Assembly (NCBI RefSeq): GCF_013416525.1
Contig: NZ_JACCEM010000009.1
Location: forward strand, 124,001-188,000
Source of the DNA: Parapusillimonas granuli
GTDB taxonomy: Bacteria > Pseudomonadota > Gammaproteobacteria > Burkholderiales > Burkholderiaceae_B
Length of the DNA stretch: 64,000 nucleotides
Reading direction: 5' to 3'
Part shown: positions 20,390 to 31,109 of the stretch, in pieces
Position numbering within the stretch: position 1 is the stretch's first letter
Layout of the letters: each line of letters begins with the position of its first letter
The notes under the pieces: generated by a model
What the model saw: the letters and a program-made list of their open reading frames with translations, nothing else
Database searches by the model: none
Told to the model about the DNA's origin: nothing
Program-made: the position numbers and the translations under genes

Positions 20390-21376
20390 ATGTCCAAATT
20401 CCTGCTTGGCCGGCGCGCCGTCCTGTCGCTGTCGCTCGCCGCGGCGCTGGCCCCCTTGGCGGTGTGCGCCCAGGCCGCTTATCCGAACAAACCCATCACT
20501 CTGGTGATTCCTTTTCCCCCCGGCGGGCAAACCGACGTGGTGGGGCGGCTGATCGGCGAGCGCCTGTCGCAGCGGCTGGGGCAGACGGTCGTCGTGGACA
20601 ACAAGCCGGGGGTCAACGGTTCTCTGGCGTCCGACGCCGTGGCGCGCGCCAAGCCCGACGGCTATACGCTGGTGATCGGCGGGCCGGGCACGCATGCGAT
20701 CAATCAGCTCGTCAACCCCAACGTGAAGTACGACACCCGCAAGGACTTCACCCACATCGCCATGCTGGGCCGCGGCCCCATGCTGCTGCTGGCCTCGCCC
20801 GCGCTGAAGGCGAATTCGGTGGCCGACGTGGTCGCCCTGGCCAAGGCCAAGCCCGACTCGCTGAACATGGCCCTGACCGGCATCGGCTCGTCCAGCCACA
20901 TGACCACCGAACTGCTGAAGCAGTCGGCCGGCATCAGCTTCACCAACGTGCCGTACAAGGGCGACATGCCCGCCATGACGGACCTGATCGGCGGCCAGGC
21001 CGATCTGCTCTTCGTGCCGGCGACCTCCGCCATCAGCTTCGTGCAGGCCGGCAAGCTGCGCGCCCTGGCCGTGACCGGCAGCAAGAGGCTGGAGTCGCTG
21101 CCCGATGTGCCCACCATGCCGGAGGCCGGCCAGCCGCAGGTCATCAATTATTCCTGGACCAGCCTGGCCGGGCCGCCGGGCATGCCGGCCGACATCGTGC
21201 AGAAGCTCAACCAGGCATGCCGGGACATCCTGGCCGAGCCCGAAGTGATCGCGCGGCTGGCCGCCATGAGCAACGAGACCGCCCCGGGCACGCCCGAACA
21301 GGCCGCCGGCTTCATCGCCTCGGAAGTGGCGCGCTGGACCGACGTGGTGAAAAAAGGAAACATCCAGGTTCAATAG
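20390..21376 (+). CDS. Bug/TctC-family tripartite tricarboxylate-type solute-binding protein
   Basis: 328 residues from the ATG at 20390 (an upstream in-frame start would break the signal peptide). The signal peptide is KFLLGRRAVLSLSLAAALAPLAVCAQA. The mature start YPNKPITLVIPFPPGGQTDVVGR is the Bug-family hallmark, followed by the conserved VDNKPG and PDGYT. These periplasmic proteins bind carboxylates, often without adjacent TctAB membrane subunits; none is seen here. It is the first gene of a catabolic operon, with 1 bp to the aldolase gene, so its ligand is probably the sugar acid degraded downstream. Confidence 0.93.
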   Translation: MSKFLLGRRAVLSLSLAAALAPLAVCAQAAYPNKPITLVIPFPPGGQTDVVGRLIGERLSQRLGQTVVVDNKPGVNGSLASDAVARAKPDGYTLVIGGPGTHAINQLVNPNVKYDTRKDFTHIAMLGRGPMLLLASPALKANSVADVVALAKAKPDSLNMALTGIGSSSHMTTELLKQSAGISFTNVPYKGDMPAMTDLIGGQADLLFVPATSAISFVQAGKLRALAVTGSKRLESLPDVPTMPEAGQPQVINYSWTSLAGPPGMPADIVQKLNQACRDILAEPEVIARLAAMSNETAPGTPEQAAGFIASEVARWTDVVKKGNIQVQ

Positions 21377-21377
21377 C

Positions 21378-22199
21378 ATGCTGCCCGTCAACCATTTCAA
21401 GCAAGCCCTGCGCGCGGGGCGCGCGCAGATCGGCGTCTGGTCCACCATCCCCTCGCCCTATGTCTGCGAACTGATCGGCGGCGCCGGCTACGACTGGGTG
21501 CTGCTGGACACCGAGCACACGCCCACCGACGTGCCGCTGATGCTGCACCAGCTGCAGGCCGTGGCCGCCGCGCTGCCCGCGCCGGGCGCGCCGCGCACGC
21601 ACGCGGCCGTGCGCCCGGCATGGAACGACCCGGTGCTCATCAAGCGCTACCTGGACATCGGCGCGCAGACGCTGCTGCTGCCTTTCGTGCAGAACGCGCA
21701 AGAGGCCGCGGCCGCCGTGCGCGCAATCCGCTATGCGCCCGCAGGCATCCGCGGCATGGGCGGCTCCACCCGCGCATCCAACTTCGGGCGCGTCACCGAC
21801 TACGTGGCCCGCGCGGCGGACGAACTGTGCCTGCTGGTACAGGTGGAAACCGCCGAGGCGCTGGAACAGATCGAGGCGATCGCGGCCGTCGACGGCATCG
21901 ACGGCATCTTCATCGGCCCCGCCGACCTTTCCGCCAGCCTGGGCTATCCGGGGCAGGCGCGCCACCCCGAGGTGGACCGCCGCATCGACGACGCCATCCG
22001 CCGCATCCGCGCCTGCGGCAAGGCGCCGGGCATCCTGATGGTGGACGAACCGCGCGCACGCGCATGCCTGGACATGGGCGCGCAATTCGTCGCCGTGGCG
22101 CTGGACACCCTCTTGCTGCGCGACGGCCTGGACGCCGCGGCCGCGCGCTTCCGCGGTGGGCCGGCCGCCACCGGCCCCGCCGCCGCCGACAGCTACTGA
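21378..22199 (+). CDS. HpcH/HpaI-family class II aldolase
   Basis: 273 residues. Conserved segments are WSTIPSPYVCELI, WVLLDTEHTPTD, RPAWNDP, then RGMGG and GIDGIFIGPADLSASLGYPG, which carry the metal-binding Glu/Asp. These enzymes cleave 2-keto-3-deoxy sugar acids or related 4-hydroxy-2-oxo acids to pyruvate and an aldehyde. With the IlvD/Edd-type dehydratase in the same operon, the product of dehydration would be its natural substrate. The exact substrate is not determinable from sequence. Confidence 0.9.
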   Translation: MLPVNHFKQALRAGRAQIGVWSTIPSPYVCELIGGAGYDWVLLDTEHTPTDVPLMLHQLQAVAAALPAPGAPRTHAAVRPAWNDPVLIKRYLDIGAQTLLLPFVQNAQEAAAAVRAIRYAPAGIRGMGGSTRASNFGRVTDYVARAADELCLLVQVETAEALEQIEAIAAVDGIDGIFIGPADLSASLGYPGQARHPEVDRRIDDAIRRIRACGKAPGILMVDEPRARACLDMGAQFVAVALDTLLLRDGLDAAAARFRGGPAATGPAAADSY

Positions 22200-22209
22200 A
22201 GGAGCGCCC

Positions 22210-23637
<1,428 letters not shown>

Positions 23638-23716
23638 GCGGCCGTATCGGCATATCATGCGAGGCGAAAGCCGGGGCCGGATGCGGTCCGGCGGCCTTGC
23701 TTCTGGAGACAGCTTC

Positions 23717-25444
23717 ATGAAACTTCCTTACGAGAGCCTGCGCAGCGCGCGCTGGTTCGCCCCCGACGATTTCCGCAGCTTCGGGCACCGCTCGCGCGTG
23801 CTGCAAATGGGCTATGGCTACGAGGACTGGGTGGGCAAGCCCGTCATCGCCATCGTCAACACCTGGAGCGACGCCAACCAGTGCCACGCGCACTTCAAGC
23901 AGCGGGTCGAGGACGTCAAGCGCGGCGTGCTGCAGGCCGGCGGTTTCCCGCTGGAGCTGCCCGCCATTTCCTTGTCCGAGAGCATGGTCAAGCCGACCAC
24001 CATGCTGTACCGCAACTTCCTGGCCATGGAAACCGAAGAGCTGCTGCGCAGCCACCCGGTGGACGGCGCGGTGCTGATGGGCGGCTGCGACAAGACCACG
24101 CCGGGCCTGACCATGGGCGCGATGAGCATGGGCATTCCGTTCATCTACCTGCCCGCCGGCCCCATGCTGCGCGGCAACTGGAAGGGGCGGGTGCTGGGTT
24201 CTGGCTCCGACGCCTTCAAGTATTGGGACGAGCGCCGCGCCGGCCGCCTGCCCGAGCAGGCCTGGCGCGAGATGGAGGCCGGCATCGCGCGCAGCCACGG
24301 CACCTGCATGACCATGGGCACGGCGGCCACCATGATGGGCATCGCCGAGGCGGTGGGCCTGACGCTGCCGGGCGCCAGCAGCATTCCGGCCGCGGACGCG
24401 AACCACATCCGCATGAGCGCGGACTGCGGCCGCCGCATCGTGGAGATGGTGTGGGAAGACCTCAGGCCCGCCAAACTGCTCACCCGCGCCAGTTTCGAGA
24501 ACGGCATCGCCTGCGCGATGGCCATGGGCTGTTCCACCAACGCCATCATCCACCTGATCGCCATGTCGCGCCGCGCGGGCCATCCGGTCAGCCTGGACGA
24601 CTTCGACGCCGCCAGCCGCCGCGTGCCCGTGATCGCCAACATCCGGCCCAGCGGCGACGCCTACCTGATGGAAGACTTCTTCTACGCCGGGGGCCTGCGC
24701 GCCATGCTGGAGCGCATCCGCCCCCACCTGAAGACCGGCGCGCTGACCGTCAACGGCAGGACCCTGGGCGAGAACATCGCCGGCGCCGAGGTCTACCATG
24801 AAGACGTAATCCGCCCGCTGGATCGGCCGATCTACGCCGAAGGCGCGCTGGCCGTGCTGCGCGGCAACCTGGCGCCCGACGGCGTGGTCATCAAGCCCAG
24901 CGCCTGCGAGCCGCGGCTGCTGCGGCATACCGGCCGCGCGCTGGTGTTCGACGACTACCCCTCGCTCAAGCAGGCGGTGGACGACCCGGACCTGGACGTG
25001 ACCGGCGACGACATCCTGGTGCTGCGCAACGCCGGGCCGCTGGGCGCCGGCATGCCCGAATGGGGCATGTTGCCCATCCCCACCAAGCTGCTCAAGCAGG
25101 GCGTCCGAGACATGCTGCGCCTGTCGGATGCGCGCATGAGCGGCACCAGCTACGGCGGCTGCCTGCTGCACTGCGCGCCCGAGGCGGCGATCGGCGGCCC
25201 GCTGGCCCTGGTCCGCACGGGCGACCGCATCACCGTGGACGTGCCGGCGCGCAGCATACGCCTGGAAATCGGCGATGAGGAAATGGCCGCGCGCCGCGCC
25301 GCCTGGACGCCCGCGCCGCCGCGCTATGAGCGCGGCTACGGTTGGATGTTCGGCCGCCACATCAAGCAGGCCAACGAGGGCTGCGATTTCGATTTCCTGG
25401 AAACCGGCTTCGGCAAGCCGGTGCCCGAGCCCGACATCTTCTGA
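23717..25444 (+). CDS. IlvD/Edd-family dehydratase (sugar-acid, L-arabinonate-type)
   Basis: 575 residues from the ATG at 23717 (GGAGAC site); the upstream 20-residue extension was rejected. Three iron-sulfur cysteines are visible: in SDANQCHAHF, in MGGCDKTTPG and in HGTCMTMGTA. The C-terminal SDARMSGTSYGG is the family's active-site serine region. Length and motifs fit the sugar-acid branch (arabinonate/xylonate/galactonate dehydratases) better than dihydroxy-acid dehydratase IlvD. It would produce a 2-keto-3-deoxy acid for the aldolase. It is the last gene of the operon. Confidence 0.9.
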   Translation: MKLPYESLRSARWFAPDDFRSFGHRSRVLQMGYGYEDWVGKPVIAIVNTWSDANQCHAHFKQRVEDVKRGVLQAGGFPLELPAISLSESMVKPTTMLYRNFLAMETEELLRSHPVDGAVLMGGCDKTTPGLTMGAMSMGIPFIYLPAGPMLRGNWKGRVLGSGSDAFKYWDERRAGRLPEQAWREMEAGIARSHGTCMTMGTAATMMGIAEAVGLTLPGASSIPAADANHIRMSADCGRRIVEMVWEDLRPAKLLTRASFENGIACAMAMGCSTNAIIHLIAMSRRAGHPVSLDDFDAASRRVPVIANIRPSGDAYLMEDFFYAGGLRAMLERIRPHLKTGALTVNGRTLGENIAGAEVYHEDVIRPLDRPIYAEGALAVLRGNLAPDGVVIKPSACEPRLLRHTGRALVFDDYPSLKQAVDDPDLDVTGDDILVLRNAGPLGAGMPEWGMLPIPTKLLKQGVRDMLRLSDARMSGTSYGGCLLHCAPEAAIGGPLALVRTGDRITVDVPARSIRLEIGDEEMAARRAAWTPAPPRYERGYGWMFGRHIKQANEGCDFDFLETGFGKPVPEPDIF

Positions 25445-25482
25445 GGCGGGGGCGCGCCGCGGCCTTCCCGGGCGCGCCGGGC

Positions 25483-25516
25483 AAAAAAAAGGCCCGAAAT
25501 GCCGAAGCATCGGGCC
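25483..25516 (-). terminator. Intrinsic terminator of the MHS transporter gene
   Basis: On the minus strand, GGCCCGA and TCGGGCC form a 7-bp stem with a 12-nt loop, followed by eight T's (the A run at 25483-25490 on the plus strand). It lies about 180 bp beyond the transporter stop. The polarity fits minus-strand transcription, not the dehydratase operon. Confidence 0.8.
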
Positions 25517-25696
25517 AGTGGAGCACACAGTGCCGCGCCATGATAAGGCTCGCGGGGAGGCGCGGCACAGGCGATAAAAAGAGCTTTCCCGATGCGAGAA
25601 CCAGGGGGACAGGTTGAACGCGCCGGAAAGGGCAGCCCTTTCTATGCCTCGAATTCTAGGCCTTTAGCCTGAATTTTGCCTGAAAGCGCCTCATTT

Positions 25697-27397
25697 TCAG
25701 CTATTGATGTCATTGTCCTTGGTTTCCCGCACGAACAGCGCGCCCACGACCAGCGTCATGACGGCGACGATGATGGGGTACCACAGGCCGTGGTAGATGT
25801 TGCCCGTGGCGGCCACGATGGCGAAGGCCACGGGCGGCAGGAAGCCGCCGAACCAGCCGTTGCCGATGTGGTAGGGCAGGCTCATGGAGGTATAGCGTAT
25901 GCGGGTCGGGAACATTTCGACCAGCATGGCGGCGATGGGGCCGTAGACCATGGTGACGAGGATGACCAGGAAGGTCAGCAGCAGCACCACCATGATGTAG
26001 TTCACCTGCGACGGGTCGGCCTTGGCGGGATAGCCGTGGCTGCGGATCGCTTCGGTCAGCGATTTCTTCAATTCGCCGGACTTGGCGGCGAAATCCGCCT
26101 TGCTGAGCGCGCTGCCCTCGAAAGACAGGAATTCCTCATCGCCGATGCGCGCCTTGGCGATGCTGCCCGCAGGCGCCTTTTCGTTGGCATAGTTGACCGA
26201 GTTGCTCGCCATGAAGGCCTTCAGGATGTCGCAGGAGCTGGTGAACGACGACACGCCGACCGGATTGAACTGGAAGGAGCAGGTCGCCGGGTCGGCGATG
26301 ACGGTGACGGGCGCGGTCGCCTGCGCATGTTCGAGCGCCGGATTGGCGAAGTGGGTGATCGCCTTGAATACCGGAAAATACGCGACCGCCGCGATCAGGC
26401 AGCCCGCCATGATGATGGGCTTGCGGCCGATGCGGTCCGACAGCGCGCCGAACACCACGAAGAAGGGCGTGCCCAGCAGCAGCGCCAGGGCGATCATGAT
26501 GTTGGCGGTGTTGGCTTCCAGCGCCAGCGTCTTGGTCAGGAAGAACAGGGCGTAGAACTGCCCCGTATACCACACGACGGCCTGGCCGGCCGTCAGCCCG
26601 AACAAGGCGAGCAGGACGATCTTCAGGTTGCCCCATTTGCCGAAGGACTCCTTGATCGGCGCCTTGGAGCTCGTGCCTTCCTCTTTCATCTTGCGGAAGG
26701 CGGGCGATTCGTTCAGCTGCATGCGTATCCAGACCGAAATGCCCAGCAGCACGACCGAGATCAGGAAGGGAATGCGCCAGCCCCAGTCCAGGAAGGCTTC
26801 TTCGCCGAGCGAAGTCCGGATGCCCAGGATGACGAGCAGGGACAGGAACAGCCCCATGGTCGCGGTGGTCTGGATCCAGCTGGTGTAGAAGCCCCGGCGG
26901 TTCTGGGGCGCGTGCTCGGCCACGTAGGTCGCCGCGCCGCCGTATTCCCCGCCGAGCGCCAGCCCTTGCAGCAGGCGCAGCACGATCAGGATCACGGGCG
27001 CCGCCATGCCTATGGAGGCATAGGACGGCAGGACGCCGACCAGGAAGGTCGACATGCCCATGATCAGGATGGTGATCAGAAAGGTGTACTTGCGGCCCAC
27101 CATGTCGCCCAGCCGGCCGAACACCAGGGCGCCGAAGGGCCGCACTGCGAAGCCGGCCGCAAAGGCCAGCAAGGCGAAGATGAAGCCGGCCGTGGGATTG
27201 ACGCCCGAAAAGAAGTGGGCCGCGATGATGGCCGCCAGCGAGCCGTAGAGATAGAAATCGTACCATTCGAAAACGGTGCCGAGGGAGGAGGCGAAGATGA
27301 CGCGCCGCTCCTCGGGGGTCATGGGCCGGTTGGTCGCGGCCGGGGCTCCCGTGGGCGCGGCGCCGGGCTGTGCGATGCTTGTCGTACTTGAGTACAT
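25697..27397 (-). CDS. MFS transporter, metabolite:H+ symporter (MHS) family
   Basis: 566 residues with 12 predicted membrane helices. The MHS opening SSLGTVFEWYDFYLYG is present, with loop 2-3 motif GRLGDMVGRKYTF and GGEYGGAATYVAEHAP. Between helices 8 and 10 there is a hydrophilic insertion of roughly 110 residues (about 350-460, with Cys in ATCSF and SSCD), likely periplasmic. Such symporters move organic acids such as citrate, shikimate or proline. The adjacent TctDE-like system suggests a carboxylate and probable regulation by it. A 12-bp palindrome lies in its upstream region. Confidence 0.92.
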   Translation of the reverse strand: MYSSTTSIAQPGAAPTGAPAATNRPMTPEERRVIFASSLGTVFEWYDFYLYGSLAAIIAAHFFSGVNPTAGFIFALLAFAAGFAVRPFGALVFGRLGDMVGRKYTFLITILIMGMSTFLVGVLPSYASIGMAAPVILIVLRLLQGLALGGEYGGAATYVAEHAPQNRRGFYTSWIQTTATMGLFLSLLVILGIRTSLGEEAFLDWGWRIPFLISVVLLGISVWIRMQLNESPAFRKMKEEGTSSKAPIKESFGKWGNLKIVLLALFGLTAGQAVVWYTGQFYALFFLTKTLALEANTANIMIALALLLGTPFFVVFGALSDRIGRKPIIMAGCLIAAVAYFPVFKAITHFANPALEHAQATAPVTVIADPATCSFQFNPVGVSSFTSSCDILKAFMASNSVNYANEKAPAGSIAKARIGDEEFLSFEGSALSKADFAAKSGELKKSLTEAIRSHGYPAKADPSQVNYIMVVLLLTFLVILVTMVYGPIAAMLVEMFPTRIRYTSMSLPYHIGNGWFGGFLPPVAFAIVAATGNIYHGLWYPIIVAVMTLVVGALFVRETKDNDINS

Positions 27398-27481
27398 ATT
27401 GTCTCCTGGGTGTCTTTCAAAGATCTGCTGTTTTTCCGGAGCGCGAATTCACGTCTCGGCCAGCGTAAATTATTTGAGCTA

Positions 27482-27493
27482 GCTGACGTCAGC
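27482..27493. promoter_or_regulatory. 12-bp perfect palindrome upstream of the MHS transporter
   Basis: GCTGACGTCAGC is self-complementary and lies 85-96 bp upstream of the transporter start, with another TGACG half-site immediately to its right. It could be an operator for the transporter; the TctD-like regulator is the obvious candidate binder but there is no direct evidence. Confidence 0.35.
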
Positions 27494-27534
27494 CTGACGG
27501 CCCCGCAAAAATATTTCTTTCGGGTGCGGCGGCG

Positions 27535-29046
27535 TCAGCCGGCGGCATGGCCCGGCGCGGGAATCTGGGGCTTGATGCGGCTGAAGGTGACGCGCAAACA
27601 GGTTCCGCCTTTTTTCCCCAGGCGACTGCCGGTGGGCATGAATTCGACGGTGCCCTCGTGCAGTTCCGCGATTTCCTTCACGATGGACAGCCCCAGGCCG
27701 CTGCCGTCGGTATCGGTGCCCAGGACGCGGTAGAAGCGGTCGAAGACCCTGGATTTGTCTTCTTCGGGAATCCCGGGGCCCGAGTCCTCGACTTCGATAT
27801 AGGCCGACAGCGGGTCGCCGCCGACGCGGACGGTGATCCAGCCGCCGGGCGGGCTGTACACCAGGGCGTTCTCGATCAGGTTGTTCAGCAGCTCCGCCAG
27901 CATCAGGGCGTCGCCGGTGATGGTCATGGGCGCGGCGGAGCGTTCGAAGCCCAGGTCGATGCGCTTCTGCAGGGCGGCGTCCACCCAGTTCAGCGCTTGC
28001 TGCTCGGCCAGGCGGTTCAGGTCGACCTGTTCGCCCGGCCGGAGCTGCGGGCCGTCCGGGCTTTCGGCCCGCGCCAGCGTCAGCAGCTGATTGACCAGCC
28101 GGGTCGCGCGCTCGGAGCCGCGCACCAGCTGTTCGAGGCTGGCGTTCAGCTTGTCGGGGCTGCGCTCGCGCAGCGCCAGCTCCGCCTGGGTGCGCATGCC
28201 GGCCAGCGGCGTCTTGAGCTGGTGCGCGGCGTTCGCCACGAAGCGGCGCTGGGTCTCGTGGGTATGGGCCAGACGGTGCAGCAGGCTGTTCATGGCCGCG
28301 ATCAGCGGCACGATTTCCGCGGGGGCGAGTTCGGCGCTGATGGGCGACATGTCGTTGGCGCGGCGAGCCCGTATCCTTTCCTGCAGCACGTTGAGCGGTT
28401 CCAGGCCCTGGGTCAGGCCCAGGCCGGCGAGCAGGGCCGCGAGCGGCAGGACGATGAGCTGGGGCGTGAGCATCCCCGTGAGGATCTCTTGCTGCAAGGT
28501 GGCGCGCATTTCATTGGACTGGGCCACGGCGGTCATGAAGGGCATGCCGTCCGCGTCCCGGCCGCCCCAGACATACGCCACGCGCACGCTGTGCTTGTCG
28601 ATGGTCTCGTTGCGCATGCGGATCTTGTCATTGTCGTAGGCCCAGTTGTCCGGCAGGGGAATGCTGCTGTTGCCGCCGAGCGAATTGCCGTTGGCGTCGC
28701 GGATCTCCCAATGCACCAGGTGGCCGGTGTCGCCGTGCAGGATGTTGATGGCCGAGGCCGGCAGCGTGATGCCGTCCAGGATGGCCTGCTGTTCGATTTC
28801 ATGGCGGATCATGCGCAGGTGGTCGGCCAGCGCGCGGTCGTAGGGGGCGTTGGCGATGTTCTGCGCAATGAAGTAGGTGATGACCAGGCCTATGGTCCAG
28901 AGCAGGAACAGCGGCCCGAACATCCAGATCATGATTTTGTTGAGCAGCGCGCGATTGCCCTTTTTCCGGCGGAACAGGCCCAGCATGCGGTCGCTTTCGG
29001 CGGCCTGCGTGCTGGTGTCCTTCAGGATTTTCGGGTCGATCAGCAT
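27535..29046 (-). CDS. Sensor histidine kinase (TctE/QseC-like)
   Basis: 503 residues. The first membrane helix is at about 37-60 (MIWMFGPLFLLWTIGLVITYF). A periplasmic sensor segment follows, then a second helix near LIVLPLAALLAGLGL and a HAMP-like linker. The H-box is FVANAAHQLKTPLAGMRTQ, the N-box NLIENALVYSPPGG, and the G-boxes VEDSGPGIPEEDKSRVFDRF and GSGLGLSIVKEIAELH. It phosphorylates the response regulator encoded 21 bp upstream. Family members sense tricarboxylates; the neighbouring MHS transporter supports a carboxylate signal. The first ~20 residues are polar and the start may be internal. Confidence 0.92.
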   Translation of the reverse strand: MLIDPKILKDTSTQAAESDRMLGLFRRKKGNRALLNKIMIWMFGPLFLLWTIGLVITYFIAQNIANAPYDRALADHLRMIRHEIEQQAILDGITLPASAINILHGDTGHLVHWEIRDANGNSLGGNSSIPLPDNWAYDNDKIRMRNETIDKHSVRVAYVWGGRDADGMPFMTAVAQSNEMRATLQQEILTGMLTPQLIVLPLAALLAGLGLTQGLEPLNVLQERIRARRANDMSPISAELAPAEIVPLIAAMNSLLHRLAHTHETQRRFVANAAHQLKTPLAGMRTQAELALRERSPDKLNASLEQLVRGSERATRLVNQLLTLARAESPDGPQLRPGEQVDLNRLAEQQALNWVDAALQKRIDLGFERSAAPMTITGDALMLAELLNNLIENALVYSPPGGWITVRVGGDPLSAYIEVEDSGPGIPEEDKSRVFDRFYRVLGTDTDGSGLGLSIVKEIAELHEGTVEFMPTGSRLGKKGGTCLRVTFSRIKPQIPAPGHAAG

Positions 29047-29067
29047 GCCGGCAAGGCCTTGCCGGAT

Positions 29068-29754
29068 TCACGCGGCGATCGTGTCGCTGCGTTCGGGTTC
29101 CAGACAGTAGCCCAAGCCCCGCACGGTGACGATCTTGACGCCGCCGGGTTCGATTTTCTTGCGCAGGCGATGGATGTAGACTTCGATGGCGTTGGGCGTG
29201 ACTTCCTCGCCCCATTCGCATAGAAGGTCCACGAACTGGTTCTTGCTGATCATGCGGCCGCAGCGCGACAGGAAGATTTCGAGCAGGCTGGTTTCGCGCG
29301 CGGAAAGTTCCAGGGGCTGGTCGTCGATGCGGGCGATGCGGCCGTTGAGATCGAAGGTGAGCCGCTTGTACTTCAGGATGGTCGAGGCGGCGCCCGCGCT
29401 GCGGCGGGTGAGGGCGCGCACCCGGGCTTCGAGTTCGGACAGCGCGAACGGCTTGGCCATGTAGTCATCGGCGCCGAGGTCCAGGCCGGTGACCCGCTGC
29501 TCGACCGAATCCGAGGCCGTGAGTATGAGCACCGGTATGGGAGTGGGGCGCTGGCGCAGCATGCGCAGCACCGACAGCCCGTGCATGCGCGGGAGATCGA
29601 GGTCGAGGATGAGCAGGTCGAAGCTTTGCAGCTGCAGCGCCGAATCCGCGGCGGCCCCGTCGCTGACCACGTCGACGGCGTAGCCGTCGTAGCGCAGTGA
29701 ACGGGAAAGTCCATCGGCAAGAATACTGTCGTCCTCGGCAATTAGAATATGCAT
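29068..29754 (-). CDS. OmpR-family response regulator (TctD-like)
   Basis: 228 residues. The receiver domain has the acidic pocket AEDD near residue 8, the phospho-acceptor Asp in LLILDLDLPRMHG, a Thr in ILTASD and Lys in MAKPFALSE. The C-terminal winged helix has ELSARETSLLEIFLSRCGRMISKNQF and VYIHRLRKKIEPGGVKIVTVRGLGYCLEP. It is the first gene of the pair with the kinase and is upstream of the MHS transporter on the same strand. Confidence 0.95.
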   Translation of the reverse strand: MHILIAEDDSILADGLSRSLRYDGYAVDVVSDGAAADSALQLQSFDLLILDLDLPRMHGLSVLRMLRQRPTPIPVLILTASDSVEQRVTGLDLGADDYMAKPFALSELEARVRALTRRSAGAASTILKYKRLTFDLNGRIARIDDQPLELSARETSLLEIFLSRCGRMISKNQFVDLLCEWGEEVTPNAIEVYIHRLRKKIEPGGVKIVTVRGLGYCLEPERSDTIAA

Positions 29755-29878
29755 GTCGGCCTGCGTTGACGTTGCGATTGTCGTATACCGCCACTCTGAA
29801 ACCTGTCCGCCAATTTTGGCATTTCGGGCGGGCCTTGAACAGTCAGGGATTACGATGCAAGGGCTCCATGGCTGTGAT

Positions 29879-29900
29879 CTGTGTTTTTATACAGTATAAT
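29879..29900 (+). promoter_or_regulatory. recA promoter with LexA (SOS) box
   Basis: CTGTGTTTTTATACAG at 29879-29894 matches CTGT-N8-ACAG. A perfect -10 hexamer TATAAT (29895-29900) abuts it, so LexA bound there would block RNA polymerase. The -35 region is weak. The recA start is 110 bp downstream. Confidence 0.88.
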
Positions 29901-30010
29901 TTGATGCAATAATCTTGGGGTGCGACGCTGCCCGGCGGCATCACAACCCTTGGGCGCATGCCCGCCACACCGTATACCGGAATTCACCGTACATCAGTCA
30001 AGGACGCTAC

Positions 30011-31093
30011 ATGGACGACAAAAACAGCAAAGCCGCCGGCGAGCGCAGCAAAGCGCTGGCCGCCGCCTTATCCCAAATTGAAAAGCAGTTTGGCAAAGGC
30101 TCGGTAATGCGCTATGGCGACAACTCGGTCGAGCACGACATCCAGGTCGTCTCCACCGGCTCGCTCGGGCTCGATATCGCCCTTGGCGTGGGCGGCCTGC
30201 CACGCGGCCGCGTCATCGAAATCTACGGCCCGGAATCCTCGGGCAAAACCACGCTGACCCTGCAGGTCATCGCCGAAATGCAAAAAATCGGCGGCACCTG
30301 CGCGTTCATCGACGCGGAACACGCGCTCGACGTCCAGTACGCCGCCAAGCTGGGCGTCAACCTGGCCGACCTGCTCATCTCCCAGCCCGACACCGGCGAA
30401 CAGGCCCTCGAAATCACCGACGCCCTGGTGCGCTCGGGCTCCATCGACCTCATCGTCATCGACTCGGTCGCGGCCCTCGTGCCCAAGGCCGAAATCGAAG
30501 GCGACATGGGCGACTCGCTGCCCGGCCTGCAGGCCCGCCTCATGAGCCAGGCCCTGCGCAAGCTGACCGCCACCATCAAGCGCGCCAACTGCATGGTCAT
30601 CTTCATCAACCAGATCCGCATGAAGATCGGCGTCATGTTCGGCAACCCCGAAACCACCACGGGCGGCAACGCACTCAAGTTCTATTCCTCCGTGCGCCTC
30701 GACATCCGCCGCATCGGCGCCATCAAGAAGGGCGACGAGGTCATCGGCAACGAAACACGGGTCAAGGTCGTCAAGAACAAGGTGGCGCCGCCGTTCAAGC
30801 AGGCCGAATTCGACATCATGTACGGCGCCGGCATTTCGCGCGAAGGCGAAATCATCGATCTCGGCGTCCAGGCCGGCATCGTCGACAAGGCCGGGGCCTG
30901 GTTCAGCTACAACGGCACCCGCATCGGGCAGGGCAAGGACAATGTGCGCGAATACCTGAAGGAACACCCCGAAATGGCCTTCGAAATCGAGAACAGGGTC
31001 CGCGAACAGCTGGGCGTCGCCGCCCAGGCCGCGCCGGTCGCCCGGGCCAGGGCGGCGGGCCCCGTCGACGACGGCCCCGAAGACGGCGAATGA
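30011..31093 (+). CDS. recA: Recombinase RecA
   Basis: 360 residues from the ATG at 30011; the 32-residue upstream extension lacks family similarity. Walker A is [10 protein letters not shown], Walker [11 protein letters not shown], followed by L1 ([17 protein letters not shown]) and L2 ([15 protein letters not shown]) DNA-binding loops. The acidic C-terminus (DDGPEDGE) is typical. It drives homologous recombination and LexA self-cleavage. It is controlled by the SOS box upstream and co-transcribed with recX, 16 bp downstream. Confidence 0.99.
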   Translation: MDDKNSKAAGERSKALAAALSQIEKQFGKGSVMRYGDNSVEHDIQVVSTGSLGLDIALGVGGLPRGRVIEIYGPESSGKTTLTLQVIAEMQKIGGTCAFIDAEHALDVQYAAKLGVNLADLLISQPDTGEQALEITDALVRSGSIDLIVIDSVAALVPKAEIEGDMGDSLPGLQARLMSQALRKLTATIKRANCMVIFINQIRMKIGVMFGNPETTTGGNALKFYSSVRLDIRRIGAIKKGDEVIGNETRVKVVKNKVAPPFKQAEFDIMYGAGISREGEIIDLGVQAGIVDKAGAWFSYNGTRIGQGKDNVREYLKEHPEMAFEIENRVREQLGVAAQAAPVARARAAGPVDDGPEDGE

Positions 31094-31109
31094 TCCACGG
31101 GGGGGCGCC

